Source: Istiophorus platypterus (Eukaryota > Chordata > Actinopteri > Istiophoriformes > Istiophoridae). Taken from it: a stretch of 64,000 nucleotides of DNA. The stretch is from contig CM029116.1 of assembly GCA_016859345.1 (NCBI GenBank), forward strand, positions 6,364,643 through 6,428,642, in the 5' to 3' direction. Both the position numbers and the translations under genes were made by a program. Under the pieces are notes generated by a model. The model was not told the DNA's origin. It saw nothing but the letters and a program-made list of their open reading frames with translations, and ran no database searches. Below, in pieces: positions 1-11,900 of the stretch (within the stretch, counting starts at the first letter, position 1; the number at the start of each line of letters is the position of its first letter).

Positions 1-1280
1 GGTGACTGAAATGGACACCTGACTACTCATCACTCCCTCTAAATTGCCCCTTTTTTCTCTCTGCACTGAACTTTGCCGACTTCTCAATCACATCATCTCC
101 AAACGAGACTTCAACTTTTTGCAAATAAGTGAGCCTATCTATGGAAATGAGCAAAATTGCCATTTTCAGACTGGTATTTTAGTACAAAAGCCATGTAATC
201 GAATTTTTACCAGACATGTTTTTTTGGGGGATGGTTTGTTTCAAACCAAATGTTCACTTGTCTGTTTTAATACCAGACTGGGCTGTCTTCCCATGTGACT
301 GGTCTAGCTTGAGTGAGCTGACTCTGCTTTTGGTCTCCTCTGTTTCTTTTTCCTCATGCTAACTACCAAGCTTCGCTGTGGCTCTGCGGTATAACGGTAT
401 TTTCAGGGAATGGCAAAATTGCAGGAAACTGGATGTGCTACTTAATGTGTTCGCAAATGTAATACTTCCTTGAGCACTTACTCCTGGGCCTTGCAGGGGC
501 ACTGAAGCGAACATAAACACCGATGTACATCTGGATAAAGTGTGGGTGTTCAGGTCAAAGTTGCCGTGCTCGAGACAGCTGAGCGCATTTTATTGTGCTC
601 AGACGTCCATCACCAAATCCGCTGCCTCTCTCTCTCTCTCTCCACCAGCACAGGAAGTGGAGGAAAAAGTTGTGGTGAAACCTTTAATGTTATATGGCTG
701 AATAAAGAGGCAAGGAGGAAATAGTGCTCATTAAGGGGAAAACCAAAGGTATGAGTATTTGAACACCAAACTGTGAAACAAAATTGGAGGGAATGTTGCA
801 TTTATGGACTGAAAGTGTTACCGCTGTTTTTACTCTGGGGCTGCAGCTAATAAAATGATTTTCATTGTTCATTTAACTTCATGATAATTGTTTTTTTGGG
901 TAATTGTTTTATTGTTGAGTATGTAAATTTTGGAAGGTAGCAAAACATGCCCATCAGCATTTCCCAGCCCATCTTCATATTACACTTTTTTTTCCCCCAA
1001 ATAAAACAATTAAAAACAAAGATATATTCAATTAAAAATGATGTAGAGAAGAAACAAACAGCAAATCCTCACATTTGAAAAGCTGGAACCTGTAAATGTT
1101 TGGTATTGTTGTCTCAGACTATTTAAGGAACGTTTAAAAATTTACAGTAAATTGGATAAGTGATTGAATGATTAATTGATCACTGCTTTGGAAAATGATC
1201 GGGTTTCTTTTGTTTATTATCCAAATGCCCCATTAGACGGTAAATACAGTACAGGTGCTTTAACCACCACCTGCTCAGAC

Positions 1281-2016
1281 TTATATAAAAGTGTTGCTGT
1301 GTCATACAGATGCAACCACCAGCCAGTGATATTTTCCAAAACGTACCTCTTTTGTCATCTTTGCTGGTTGCCGTCTGTAATGCGAGTGCTGAGTGGAAAA
1401 GCGAGCAGTGTTTACAGGACTTGGGGGCTAGCGTAAAGGGTCAACGTGGGCTGAGATGCACCCACACTGAGTCTTGGCTGTGGAGCAAAAGTTTTTGGGA
1501 GATAAAAGCCTGCCGGAGAGGTTTCCTGCCCACATCTGGCGAAGACGGAAGATGGGCTTATATCGCTCCCTCGTGGGACGGAGAACTTTCATTAGCACAG
1601 CCTGCCTGCGCGACTGTCTGCTGCAGGTGTGGCAGCCGTCTCGTTTGTGGCTGCCTCCGAGATTCTGTGAGAGAGTGCGAGTGCGGTGAAAGGGGAGAGG
1701 GAGGGAAAGAAAGAAGGCACTCGAGTCTCCAGAGGGACGACAGCCTCCAGCAGCTGTGACGAGGCTCCGACTCAGCAGCTGGATCCAGATGTTGATCCTT
1801 CCCCTAGCATCACTCCTCCGTGGGATGGGTTCTCCCTCACTCTTCCTGTCTCTTTATCTCTGTTTGTCTCTCTTTACTCCCTCTCCTTGTCTGTCCAGAC
1901 GTCTTATCTCTTCCCGTTTCCCTTTCCCACACCACTGTGTCCCCTGTGTGATCCAGTTACACCTCTCGGCCTCCCCGTTTCCCCGCCGGAGCGGTGACAT
2001 GTGGATCGGCGCAGGT
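1281..2016 (+). promoter_or_regulatory. Candidate internal promoter and first exon (hypothesis)
   Basis: A TATA-like motif, tatataaaa, lies at 1282-1290. Downstream the sequence becomes GC-richer, with a purine-rich 5'UTR-like part (about 1686-1725), then a frame open from 1756. In that frame ATG codons occur at 1789, 1822 and 1999, and the Leu/Ser-rich residues after 1789 resemble a signal peptide. At 2014 the frame meets GCAG|gtgaga, a strong splice-donor match. The donor is phase 1 in this frame, so it cannot join the phase-0 exon at 49913 as coding sequence. It could be a noncoding alternative first exon, the first exon of another gene, or chance. No conservation or transcript evidence is available. 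Confidence 0.25.
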
Positions 2017-2614
2017 GAGAGCAGCCCATCTGCCCGCCTAAGGGACGCTCAGGCCTCCCACGAGTGATTTGAACACACTTCCTTGTTGGTCCCAGTCAGA
2101 CCGGGCCTAGACTTATTCAATTTGATGATGCAAGAAAAACACAGGTTTAAATTACCAACAGAGGGAAGTCAGACTGCAGGTGTGTGTGCGCCTTCATGGT
2201 CACATTGTTCGGGCTCGCGGGGAACACATTTCCTTGACCTTCGTAAGTGGAGGCAAATATTCATTTTGCGTCCCTGGTCCTTTGAGACAACTGGATGGGA
2301 TTGGGGGGGCGAGAGGCTCGCTGTGACAAGGGCTGCTAGGCCGTCTGTTCTCACAGCCCGTGGTTGCCCTGCACATGTGCAAGGCAGTTGGCGCCGCCAA
2401 ACAAGATGGGCATCAGGAAGCGTCATCTGCTCATGATATTCATTCTGTTCCGAGGCAAATCTGTGCTAAATCATCCGTCCGGTCCCCTGCTGTCCATCAG
2501 AAGCCACCAGACTGGAAAGCAGACGCTGAATGACAGCCTGCCAGGTGACAAAAAAAAAAAAAAAATAAAAATCACTGACTGGGAAAATAGATCCCAAACA
2601 AACCGCAACAAATG

Positions 2615-3668
2615 TTTTTTTTTTTTTTTTGGTGTGATGATCAGGTACAGATATTGTAGATTGTAGATTTGTATCGGTAGGTAGCCGGTCGCCACCGTGT
2701 TGTATTATATTTACTCATGACAAAAAGCATGAGCTATATATACACATCCCTAGAATATCATAACCACTGAGAAAATTGTCTCCATATCCAGAACTTCACT
2801 GTTACAAGGAATGCATTGCTTTCGTCTGCCAGCGACCTCAGCCCCCCCCTTTTGCTCCAGTCTTGCTGCTGCACTGACTGCCAGTTGAAATAATGATCGA
2901 GAAGAATGTTACCGAGCCCAACAAGCGCATGGAAAGAGTGGTGCGTTCTGTCACCGGGCATGTGGTCAGGTCATCCCATGTCTGCCTCTCACTCAGATCA
3001 GTCTTTGGTTTACAACCCGGTCCGAACAGGGCTGCGAAAGGTAGCTGAGCACAGGGATTAGTCGTAACGCCGATCCTCATGTGAGAAGCCGTTGATGGGG
3101 GCTAGTGTTTCAGGAAAGAGGTGGTAAAAAAGAAACGCAAAATACAAACAAGGCCAGAGGTAAAGATTGCAAAGCCAAGGCCGTCTCACTGTGTGGTCAG
3201 GAGGATGTGGGACCTACGCTGAGGCCGTTAGAGCAGGATGCTTTGCAGATGCTTGTTAATAGCAACAATGCTATGAAAGCGCCTAGCTCCTGTGCAGAAT
3301 AAATTAGCGCTTAGGGCTGAGTATTGAACCATTTTTTTGGCACCAACTAAAATGTGACCGGGTCCCTCGTATTAAAAATCCTTCCTGAGATTTGTATTCC
3401 TCCTTATACTTGATGAGAAAGGGGTTTGTTTTGTTTGTTTTTAGATTAAATTTTGTTATTGTTATTGATATTTAGACATCATACTTATTCCAAAGAGCCC
3501 TAATTGCACTGAAATGATAAGTTAGATAGGTTGATTAATGTTGTAGCCGATTAACGGAAAATGTATTTACAGCAATTTTAATAGTTGAATAATGGTCGTC
3601 ATTTATCAAGCGAAACTGCCAGACATTTTCTGGTACTCATACCTGGGTCATTTCTAGTGAGTAAGTTT
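2615..3668. repeat. Tandem duplication 1, copy 1 (period 1,058 bp)
   Basis: Direct repeat with the copy starting at 3673. From the end of a T16 run (2615-2630) through gtgagtaagttt near 3668 the two copies are identical by eye except for one substitution (A at 3625, G at 4683) and poly(T) differences. All small frames are duplicated exactly. The unit is not recognised as a known transposon and has no obvious inverted repeats. Confidence 0.97.
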
Positions 3669-3672
3669 TTTT

Positions 3673-4726
3673 CTTTTTTTTTTTTTTTGGTGTGATGATC
3701 AGGTACAGATATTGTAGATTGTAGATTTGTATCGGTAGGTAGCCGGTCGCCACCGTGTTGTATTATATTTACTCATGACAAAAAGCATGAGCTATATATA
3801 CACATCCCTAGAATATCATAACCACTGAGAAAATTGTCTCCATATCCAGAACTTCACTGTTACAAGGAATGCATTGCTTTCGTCTGCCAGCGACCTCAGC
3901 CCCCCCCTTTTGCTCCAGTCTTGCTGCTGCACTGACTGCCAGTTGAAATAATGATCGAGAAGAATGTTACCGAGCCCAACAAGCGCATGGAAAGAGTGGT
4001 GCGTTCTGTCACCGGGCATGTGGTCAGGTCATCCCATGTCTGCCTCTCACTCAGATCAGTCTTTGGTTTACAACCCGGTCCGAACAGGGCTGCGAAAGGT
4101 AGCTGAGCACAGGGATTAGTCGTAACGCCGATCCTCATGTGAGAAGCCGTTGATGGGGGCTAGTGTTTCAGGAAAGAGGTGGTAAAAAAGAAACGCAAAA
4201 TACAAACAAGGCCAGAGGTAAAGATTGCAAAGCCAAGGCCGTCTCACTGTGTGGTCAGGAGGATGTGGGACCTACGCTGAGGCCGTTAGAGCAGGATGCT
4301 TTGCAGATGCTTGTTAATAGCAACAATGCTATGAAAGCGCCTAGCTCCTGTGCAGAATAAATTAGCGCTTAGGGCTGAGTATTGAACCATTTTTTTGGCA
4401 CCAACTAAAATGTGACCGGGTCCCTCGTATTAAAAATCCTTCCTGAGATTTGTATTCCTCCTTATACTTGATGAGAAAGGGGTTTGTTTTGTTTGTTTTT
4501 AGATTAAATTTTGTTATTGTTATTGATATTTAGACATCATACTTATTCCAAAGAGCCCTAATTGCACTGAAATGATAAGTTAGATAGGTTGATTAATGTT
4601 GTAGCCGATTAACGGAAAATGTATTTACAGCAATTTTAATAGTTGAATAATGGTCGTCATTTATCAAGCGAAACTGCCAGACGTTTTCTGGTACTCATAC
4701 CTGGGTCATTTCTAGTGAGTAAGTTT
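3673..4726. repeat. Tandem duplication 1, copy 2
   Basis: Second copy of the 1,058-bp unit. The junction between copies is a T-rich tract at 3666-3688 (one C inside). The right edge is also T-rich (gtttctttttccttttttc, about 4724-4740). Homopolymer sequence at every edge suggests slippage, unequal exchange or an assembly effect. Confidence 0.97.
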
Positions 4727-5456
4727 CTTTTTCCTTTTTTCAAGCCTTTCAAGACAGAAACAAAAGATGGCAACAGGGAGAGAACAACAAACGGAATGGA
4801 GAAGGAGTTTTCTTGGGGGGGAGAGACGCTACACTTTTACATTGCGGTTAGCCAAACTTTGTCTGTCTTGGCTTCAGACAGAGAGGCACCCAGGCCTGCT
4901 CTGACCAGACTCCCAGTCTAGTGTGTACCGATGCTCCACGGTGGTCCAGCCGCACACTGGTTGGTTGCATATCCTGAAGCCTTTCGCCACATCTGCCAGA
5001 AAAAAAGAAAAAAAAGAAATGCCCCTCATGTTATAAAGGAAGACATGTGTTATGCCTTATCTGTTCCGCGGCAGCACATCCACCCTGCTTATTAGTTGTA
5101 GTGAGGAGACAACTGCTTAACACCAACGTCCTCTTGGGCGCAGGGAGGTGATTTAAAGATTTAGCCTGGGAACTAATTACGCCAGGGTTATGTACCTCAT
5201 CAATAAGGCTAATTTGGTCTGGTGCTGCAGAGTTTATGTCGAGAGGGGTGTGCTGCTTCTTTTAACTGGCGTGTTGAAAGGCCAAATCTTTGTTTAGATT
5301 GTTGTGTATAGCCTGGTGCTGTGAGGAGCCCGGAGGCAGCATGGAGAGCGGTGGGACTCTCTGCTGTAATTAGGCAGAGCCGGTATGCAGGAGTGCAGGG
5401 CTCGAAATGTGTGATGTGGTATCAGAGCAGGCGAACAAAAGGGCCAGGGACTGGGG

Positions 5457-5540
5457 CGTGTGTCTGTGTGTGTCTGTGTGTCTTTGTGTGTGTCTGTGTG
5501 TGTGTCTGTGTGTGTCTGTGCGTGTGTGCATGTGCGTGTC
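5457..5540. repeat. (TG)n/TGTC-rich microsatellite
   Basis: About 80 bp of interrupted TG repeat (gtgtctgtgtgtgtctg...). Alternating purine-pyrimidine tracts of this kind can adopt Z-DNA. Valine/cysteine-rich frames over it are artefacts of the repeat. Confidence 0.95.
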
Positions 5541-7307
5541 TCGGCGCAGACAGGGTTTAAGGGTGGAAGAAATTCTCTAATCAGTGCCCTGGGTTCCTCC
5601 CAGATTGCCTCACGAATACATGTTGTGGGATTCCAACACAGGATTCTCAGGAGCAGGGAATTTTATGGAGCAGATATGATTTTGGCTGCCTGTTGACAAA
5701 ACCAGAATGATGCACACCAGTGCTCTGCACCACCTTTCCATCAGACCGTAGGTTTTTAGGCTGGACGTGCAGCCAATCTGATCCAATCGGGGCAGAACCG
5801 TACTGAGTTACAGCTCCTCGGAATGTGAGCTACGAAGTAATGACCCTAGATTTCTGTGCTTTATACTTTGAATAGCCATTGCTCACCTTACAGAGAGCTT
5901 TTTTTTCAGGCCTTCAGGCGAGGGAGATCACCCTCGGAGAATGAATGAAAAAAAATATATTTTATGGTTAAGTGCCCAGAAAAAGTGCGTATTGTTCGCA
6001 GCGGCCCCAGCAAAAGTCATCTCTCCACTCAAATCGATGCGGACAAGGAGCTGGGCAGCGCAGTAGTCGAGATAATGGAGAAACAAGTTGTTGATGCTTT
6101 CAACAAGCCAATGAATCCCTGCCAGGGCCGAAAGCATCCAGACATCTGGTTTCAGAAGCCACCTCCAGTCAAACCTGGCTGTGTCTTTATAGAGGATTGC
6201 TGGAAATGATGCATGATATATCTCACCAGATCTCCTATGCAACTACAAAAGACCTCAACTCCCTGTTGCATTTCTGTCATGTGCTACAGAACACCGCACC
6301 ATCTCCTTGTTGGAAATCCGTCACACTCGATCTGTCCGCCCCTCTTTTTACAACCAAGAGACCTTTTTAATCACCTGTTCTCTTGCTAGAGTGAGGGAAA
6401 ACTTTCAGGGGTTTGTGTCGTGGCTGCGGGGTGGCTTGAGTGCAACCTCACTCTCATGTGGTGGGCGGCGATACTCACATGTAATCTCACTGAATTGGAC
6501 TCTTGGGGCGTGCAGATGTGAACGATCTCGGTTTGCAGACCTGTGCAGAGTTTTGGTTTTGTGCCTGGAGGGAACTATAGAGTCACCTGCTGCCAATTTT
6601 TTACTATCAACAACTTACTGCGTACAGGCCCTGATTAGCCCAGACAGCGGATGTGGTGATTAATGTAGCATTTTACCTTTTGTATGTGAAATCACCGCAC
6701 GCTGAAATAACACAAGCCCATTCAAAGACCCGCCTTGGATCGGATAGTTTGTCTTTTCAACTCAGGAGAAGTTAAAACATACTACGGGGTCCAAAGGTCT
6801 GGGACCACTTTTCCCAGAATGGGAAACGTGTTTGATTGTTTTGTTTCCCTCCCGTGTCCCATTCACAACTTTGTAGTACAACCACAGTCTTCCAGCGCTG
6901 GTCGCAGAGCAGGTTTGGCTCAAGTTTACTTAGTCTTTGAGGAAGGAGGAATGAATAACTCAAGTGACGGTCCAGTCAAAAACACAAACTGTCACACTTT
7001 CAGTCATGATGCCTGCTGGTCTAAAGTCAAGACAACCATAGTCAGCTGACAGTTTGGCCAGTTATTTTAAAACAGGCATTGTCATTATCATTTGTATGAC
7101 ATTAAGGTTTGATTAAAAAATAAATACCGTTTCCAATCTGAGGGAAGTCGTTGAGAGACTTTTGACGATATATGAGGAGTCTCCAGAGGCTATGAGCAAC
7201 AGATGTGTGGTCTCTTCAGGTGTAGAGTCTCTTATTTTTTTGTACTGCAGGATGGATAATAATCTCAGGCAGAAATGCTTGTATCAAGCTCTCTATTTAA
7301 TTTTGAA

Positions 7308-7333
7308 AGCAGCAGCAGCAGCAGCAGCAGCAG
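7308..7333. repeat. (AGC)n trinucleotide microsatellite
   Basis: About nine AGC units. It lies in an 67-codon chance frame giving poly-Ala; there is no other sign of coding. Confidence 0.95.
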
Positions 7334-8902
7334 TACGTGTAGGATTTTCAAATTGTGCATTATGATTCCGGTGCATCCCTAAAATATAGCCCCTCAGTGC
7401 TGTGAGCGTCCTGTTATGTTCATAGTTGTTCTCTCTCCTGCATTGGAAATGTCACACATCAGTGTGTCTCAAAGAAAAACAAAAAAATGTGGCATAAAAA
7501 CATCTTAACTCACATGTAGCATTTCACGTACACCACTATGTGTAATTTGACTGCTTATGCTTGGTTCTAGAGGCTTAATGCACAGTCACAATGCTTTCGC
7601 AGTCACCTTTTTTTCAGGGAACAATCTTGTACAGAGTGAGTACATCATGACCGCACAGGGAAAGATGAGAAAATAATCAGGCTCCTTTTCTGGCTTTAAA
7701 TCTCAGCCAGTTTCAGTCAGCACTCTTCCCCTGTCACCATTCCTGTTGTCGCTGCTACTGCACCATTTTTTATTCATGGCTCTTTCTTTGCACATATATA
7801 TATTTATGTTTATTTTTATTATTATTCTTTTAATTTATTTATTTTTTCCAACTTCAAGCATACTTATTCTACAATCTAACAGGCTTGGCTGTATCTTTGT
7901 AGTTTTTTTTCCTCTTATTTCCATGGAGTCTCCTTTGAAATATTGCCCTTCTCAGTATGTGATACACAGCACGAAAGTCTTCTGTTCATGTAATGTTCCT
8001 CCTTTAACAAGAGCAAAGTTTTGTCCCTTAAGAAAATTACATTTCAGACAGTGAAGTGAGTCAAAGTTTTCCTCAGCCTCAATTGACTCTGGTTGTATAT
8101 TTCTGAAAGAAGGGCTTTCTTTGGGAGGCTGCTCTGAGACTCTCTCCCTCCTGCAGCTCTGTAAATGACTTGTAAACAGAGTGTTTAAGTGTGAAGTCAC
8201 CCTATGCCCTGTTGCTTCCGCTCTTTATTCATCACACCAACTAACATACACATAGAAGTATGGCGAATGTTTTTGCTGAGGAGCTGGGGAGGGGGCACCC
8301 TGGCCATTGAGGGACCAGGCCGAGACATGCTCTGCAGAAAGTTATTTCTGCAAGAAGAAATAGACGGGGAAAGTTTTTAGCCTGTCCTGCAGCTTATTTA
8401 TCACACATAAAGTTTTAAGGAGTCCAAAAAGGGGCAAAAGACTGAAGAAAAAATAAGAAACGAGAAGATGCTGAATGGAAACCTGCGATGAAAAAAAAAA
8501 AGACAGTAAGAGGAATAACCTGCAGAAAGTGGAAAATTATTGGAACAAATGAGGAACGCAAAGGGACGAAGAGTGAGAAAGAAAGCAGATGCTGAGAGGG
8601 AAAAGGAGGTGATTTGCCTAGTGCGGCGTGCGTGTAAAAGTGGTGTGTAGATGAGGCTCGAACGGTGGTTTGTTACCATGGCAATAATGGGGAAACGGGG
8701 GAGGGACACGAGTGGCGTAAACAAGAGACCCCATCGATTTCACGGGCAAATCATCACCCCCCAAGTGCCTGTTTTTTCGTCATAATTGAGGTGGAGTATT
8801 TACGCGCAAGGGCAGCTCCCTAAATGAATCGTGGCGAGATGAACTTGTGAAAACCTTGAGATCTCCGTAACTAAACAGCCCGTACAAGCACAGTTCATTG
8901 AC

Positions 8903-8926
8903 TTTTTTTTTTTTTTTTTTTTTTTT
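8903..8926. repeat. Poly(T) run, T24
   Basis: Longest plain T run in the intron. It could be the reversed tail of an old retroposed element, but no adjacent element was recognised. Confidence 0.9.
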
Positions 8927-11900
8927 AAGGTACTGGATTGCTAAGAGGTTAGCTGTCCTTTTTCCAGAGACTCAGTCTCAGCTATCACATGACATTATCA
9001 ACACATCCCAGAGGTCTGGGGAACATGTAGCAGGGCCTGAGGATGTTTGTGCGGAGATAGAAACATCATGATCTCTTGGCTAGAGGAGGTACATTTATCC
9101 TGGTGTATAAACACAAAGTATAAACTGAACTATCGGATGAATCTATATTGTATATCTACTGAGGTTTTCATTCGTAGAGAGGAATTGGGGGGGCAGCAGA
9201 GGAATGACTATGTTTATTCAGCGTGTTTTCTGCGGCTGGGCCTCTGCATCTGTCACGAAGGACAGACATGCGGGAGGGTTCACATGGCCTCCTCTCTCCC
9301 GAAACTCCAGCCCGGCTAAGACATCGCTGTCCCTGCTTTTTGTCTGGCTGCGCGGACTTCCACTCACCCCGTCGCCCCGAGCTCTCCTGGGCTCTGATAA
9401 CAGATCGGGGGGCATCCTAATGAAGTGCCAGCACGATTACGTTCATTTTACCCTGCTTTTCCCACTCGGGAGAGAAGAGCTATCAGTCGAAAAAACACTT
9501 CCCTCCAGAAACAGACTTATCCCACACCCACATCCCCCCAACTTGCCTGGGGCTGCCAGACTGTTGCTGACGTTCGGCCTTTATCTCCCACAATTTAGCC
9601 ATGTGGAGAAACAAACACAAAACCTGTTATCTCAGACCAGACAAAGCCTATGTGGGCACTGCGGAGAGCAACGTAAGCGCTCAAGGAGAGCTTTCGTTCG
9701 ACTGATGGAAGTCTGTCTGAGGAAAGATAATGTGCTTGTCTGAAATCAAGAGTTTTAACCTTGTTTTGGTGAAACAGAATTCTAGTGTTGGGTTTGGTTA
9801 CTGACAGGAAATCATAAAAGTGGTAATAATTTATATTGTTTTGGTAGTTAATGAAGCAATGTGCAAAGTTTCGTAGGCTGCAAGAACCCCCCCCCCCACT
9901 TAATGTCTGTAAGATGTATTTAAAAATAATAGAAATCAATATTTCCCCTTCTTTTAGACAATCAGATGGATGGAAAAAGCTAAATAATGTGTGTAATACA
10001 CCCACAAATTAAAGAAAAAAAGTTTTTTTGTAAGGGGATGAGAGAGATAAACTACGAAGCAGCTTACGTGCCAGTGTGTTCTTTCCCCAGTCTGGGAAGG
10101 TGGGACGAAGCTGCAGGGTTTTGGCCGGTGTTTGTGCAGTAGGAGAAGGGTGCATCGAGACGCGGCCAAAGCACACAAGCCGAAAAGATTTTTTGGCCGG
10201 GACGCCCAGGAGACAATGCTACAATCACGGCGGATCCATACCCGGGGACCAGTGGGATGGGAAAGCGATCCCTGACTTAATTGACCCAGTTCCTCTGAGC
10301 GCGCGCTTGCATTGAGTTGAGATCATTCAACTGGCCCGTTAACGATATTATATGACAGGACAAGTGCTTAAAGATGTGGCCCCGCTGAAGGAAATTAGGT
10401 TATTTTGACACGAGGCAATCCTGCCCAGCACGGCTTTGTAGAAGAAACAACTAAACAGTCTTAAATCAATGTGTCATCTGTGGATATTGCGACTTCCCCC
10501 AGTGGCCAGTGGGGACAGATTGGCTTATTTAGTGTAAGGGAGTAAATGAACGAATGAATGGATGAATTAGGCTCCTCCCCCAAAACTGATCCCAAGGAAT
10601 TAGCCCTTCATGTAAGTGTGTATGACGAAAGCCGTTGGTGGAAATTTGAGTTCGGGGGGGGGGGGGTACAGGTAATCCGTGGGACAGGTGTAACCATGGC
10701 AACTGATAGACACAAGGCTCATTCAACGGTCTGGCCCAGCCAAACAGATGGCGGAGCCTTTTCAGCGCTGTGCCTTTACCGACCGCACAAGACAAACGGC
10801 ACAGGGCAGCGGCTGGGATGTAGGGATGAGGTTGAACCTACACGAATGAACATGTTACGGTAAGTGACACTACATTCTGGATCCAAGAATAATGACTTGC
10901 CATCCAATAATGCCTCATAGCTGAGTTTTCAATCACCATCTTCGTGCAACAACTCACTCAGCTCACAGCGTCTGTTTTTTAGGTTCTGGGAGACTTGGAC
11001 CGATTGGGGGGGGACTCCTGCAGGATTTTGCGCTGTCCGCATCCTGTGTTGGCTTGGGCCCTGCCTGAAGGGAAATGAGGAATGATCTCCTTTAGGTTGC
11101 AGGCCATGATTATGGGAATAACTATATGAGGGAAGACATACTTACAGTAACCCGTCCCAGTGGATATTTTGTGTAGCGGTGGCAACTGCTACGGAGTTGG
11201 CTTCGCAGCTTCCAGCCCTCGTAGACCATTTTAACCGCTTAGGTCATTTGTTATTTTCTGGAGAGATTCCTCTCATCTGTAGGAGCAGCTCTGCCATTCT
11301 GAACTCCAGTGCTTTGTTGAAATTGGCACTTTTTGAAAAACTCAGCTGATTTATTACAAACAACATTGAAGTGGCTCAGTCTTTTCCTTAAAGTGAGTTA
11401 ATATTTCAGGAAAGGATCTACGGATGCCGAATCGCGATTTAGCTTTTACTACCTGGACTGCAAATCACGTATAGTTTCAGTTATTTGCTGACAGTTTCCA
11501 AATGCATCGCTAGAATTTGGATGTCTTTTTCCGTGTCCTTCGGGGCAGCCTTTGTTTGCTCTTCATTTAAATGTGGCACGAAAATCAATCAAGAAAGACA
11601 TTGGAAACACCGCTTGAGTTGGGCAATCCACCCCAGTAAATATCAAGTCTGAATTCGTTTAGTCAAAGTCACACTGTTTTTACATGGTTACGAGCTGAGT
11701 CCGGATTGATGGGAAAAGTTTGCGCTGAGTTTCTGCAAAACAACAAAAAAATTCGTGCAGACTTGACGGATTACAACATCCAAGCATGAAATGCAATAAT
11801 GGAAAACAGTGGAGGCCTGGAACAAGAGAAAAACACATTAAAGTTTCTAAGTGACATCAGCGTTGTTTGCATAAATGTTTGGTCAGATTTTGCAAAATAT

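Noticed and set aside
3105..4360. Identical 65-, 67- and 80-codon frames occurring twice
   Set aside because: They repeat only because the DNA is tandemly duplicated; the frames show no protein-like features.
8903..8926. Poly(T) as the tail of a reversed SINE or retropseudogene
   Set aside because: No recognisable tRNA-derived head, target-site duplication or gene-like sequence was found next to it.
9204..9743. 179-codon plus-strand open frame, the longest in the intron
   Set aside because: No domain, no repeats, no start context or splice signals that make sense; the frame crosses a moderately GC-rich block where stops are rarer.
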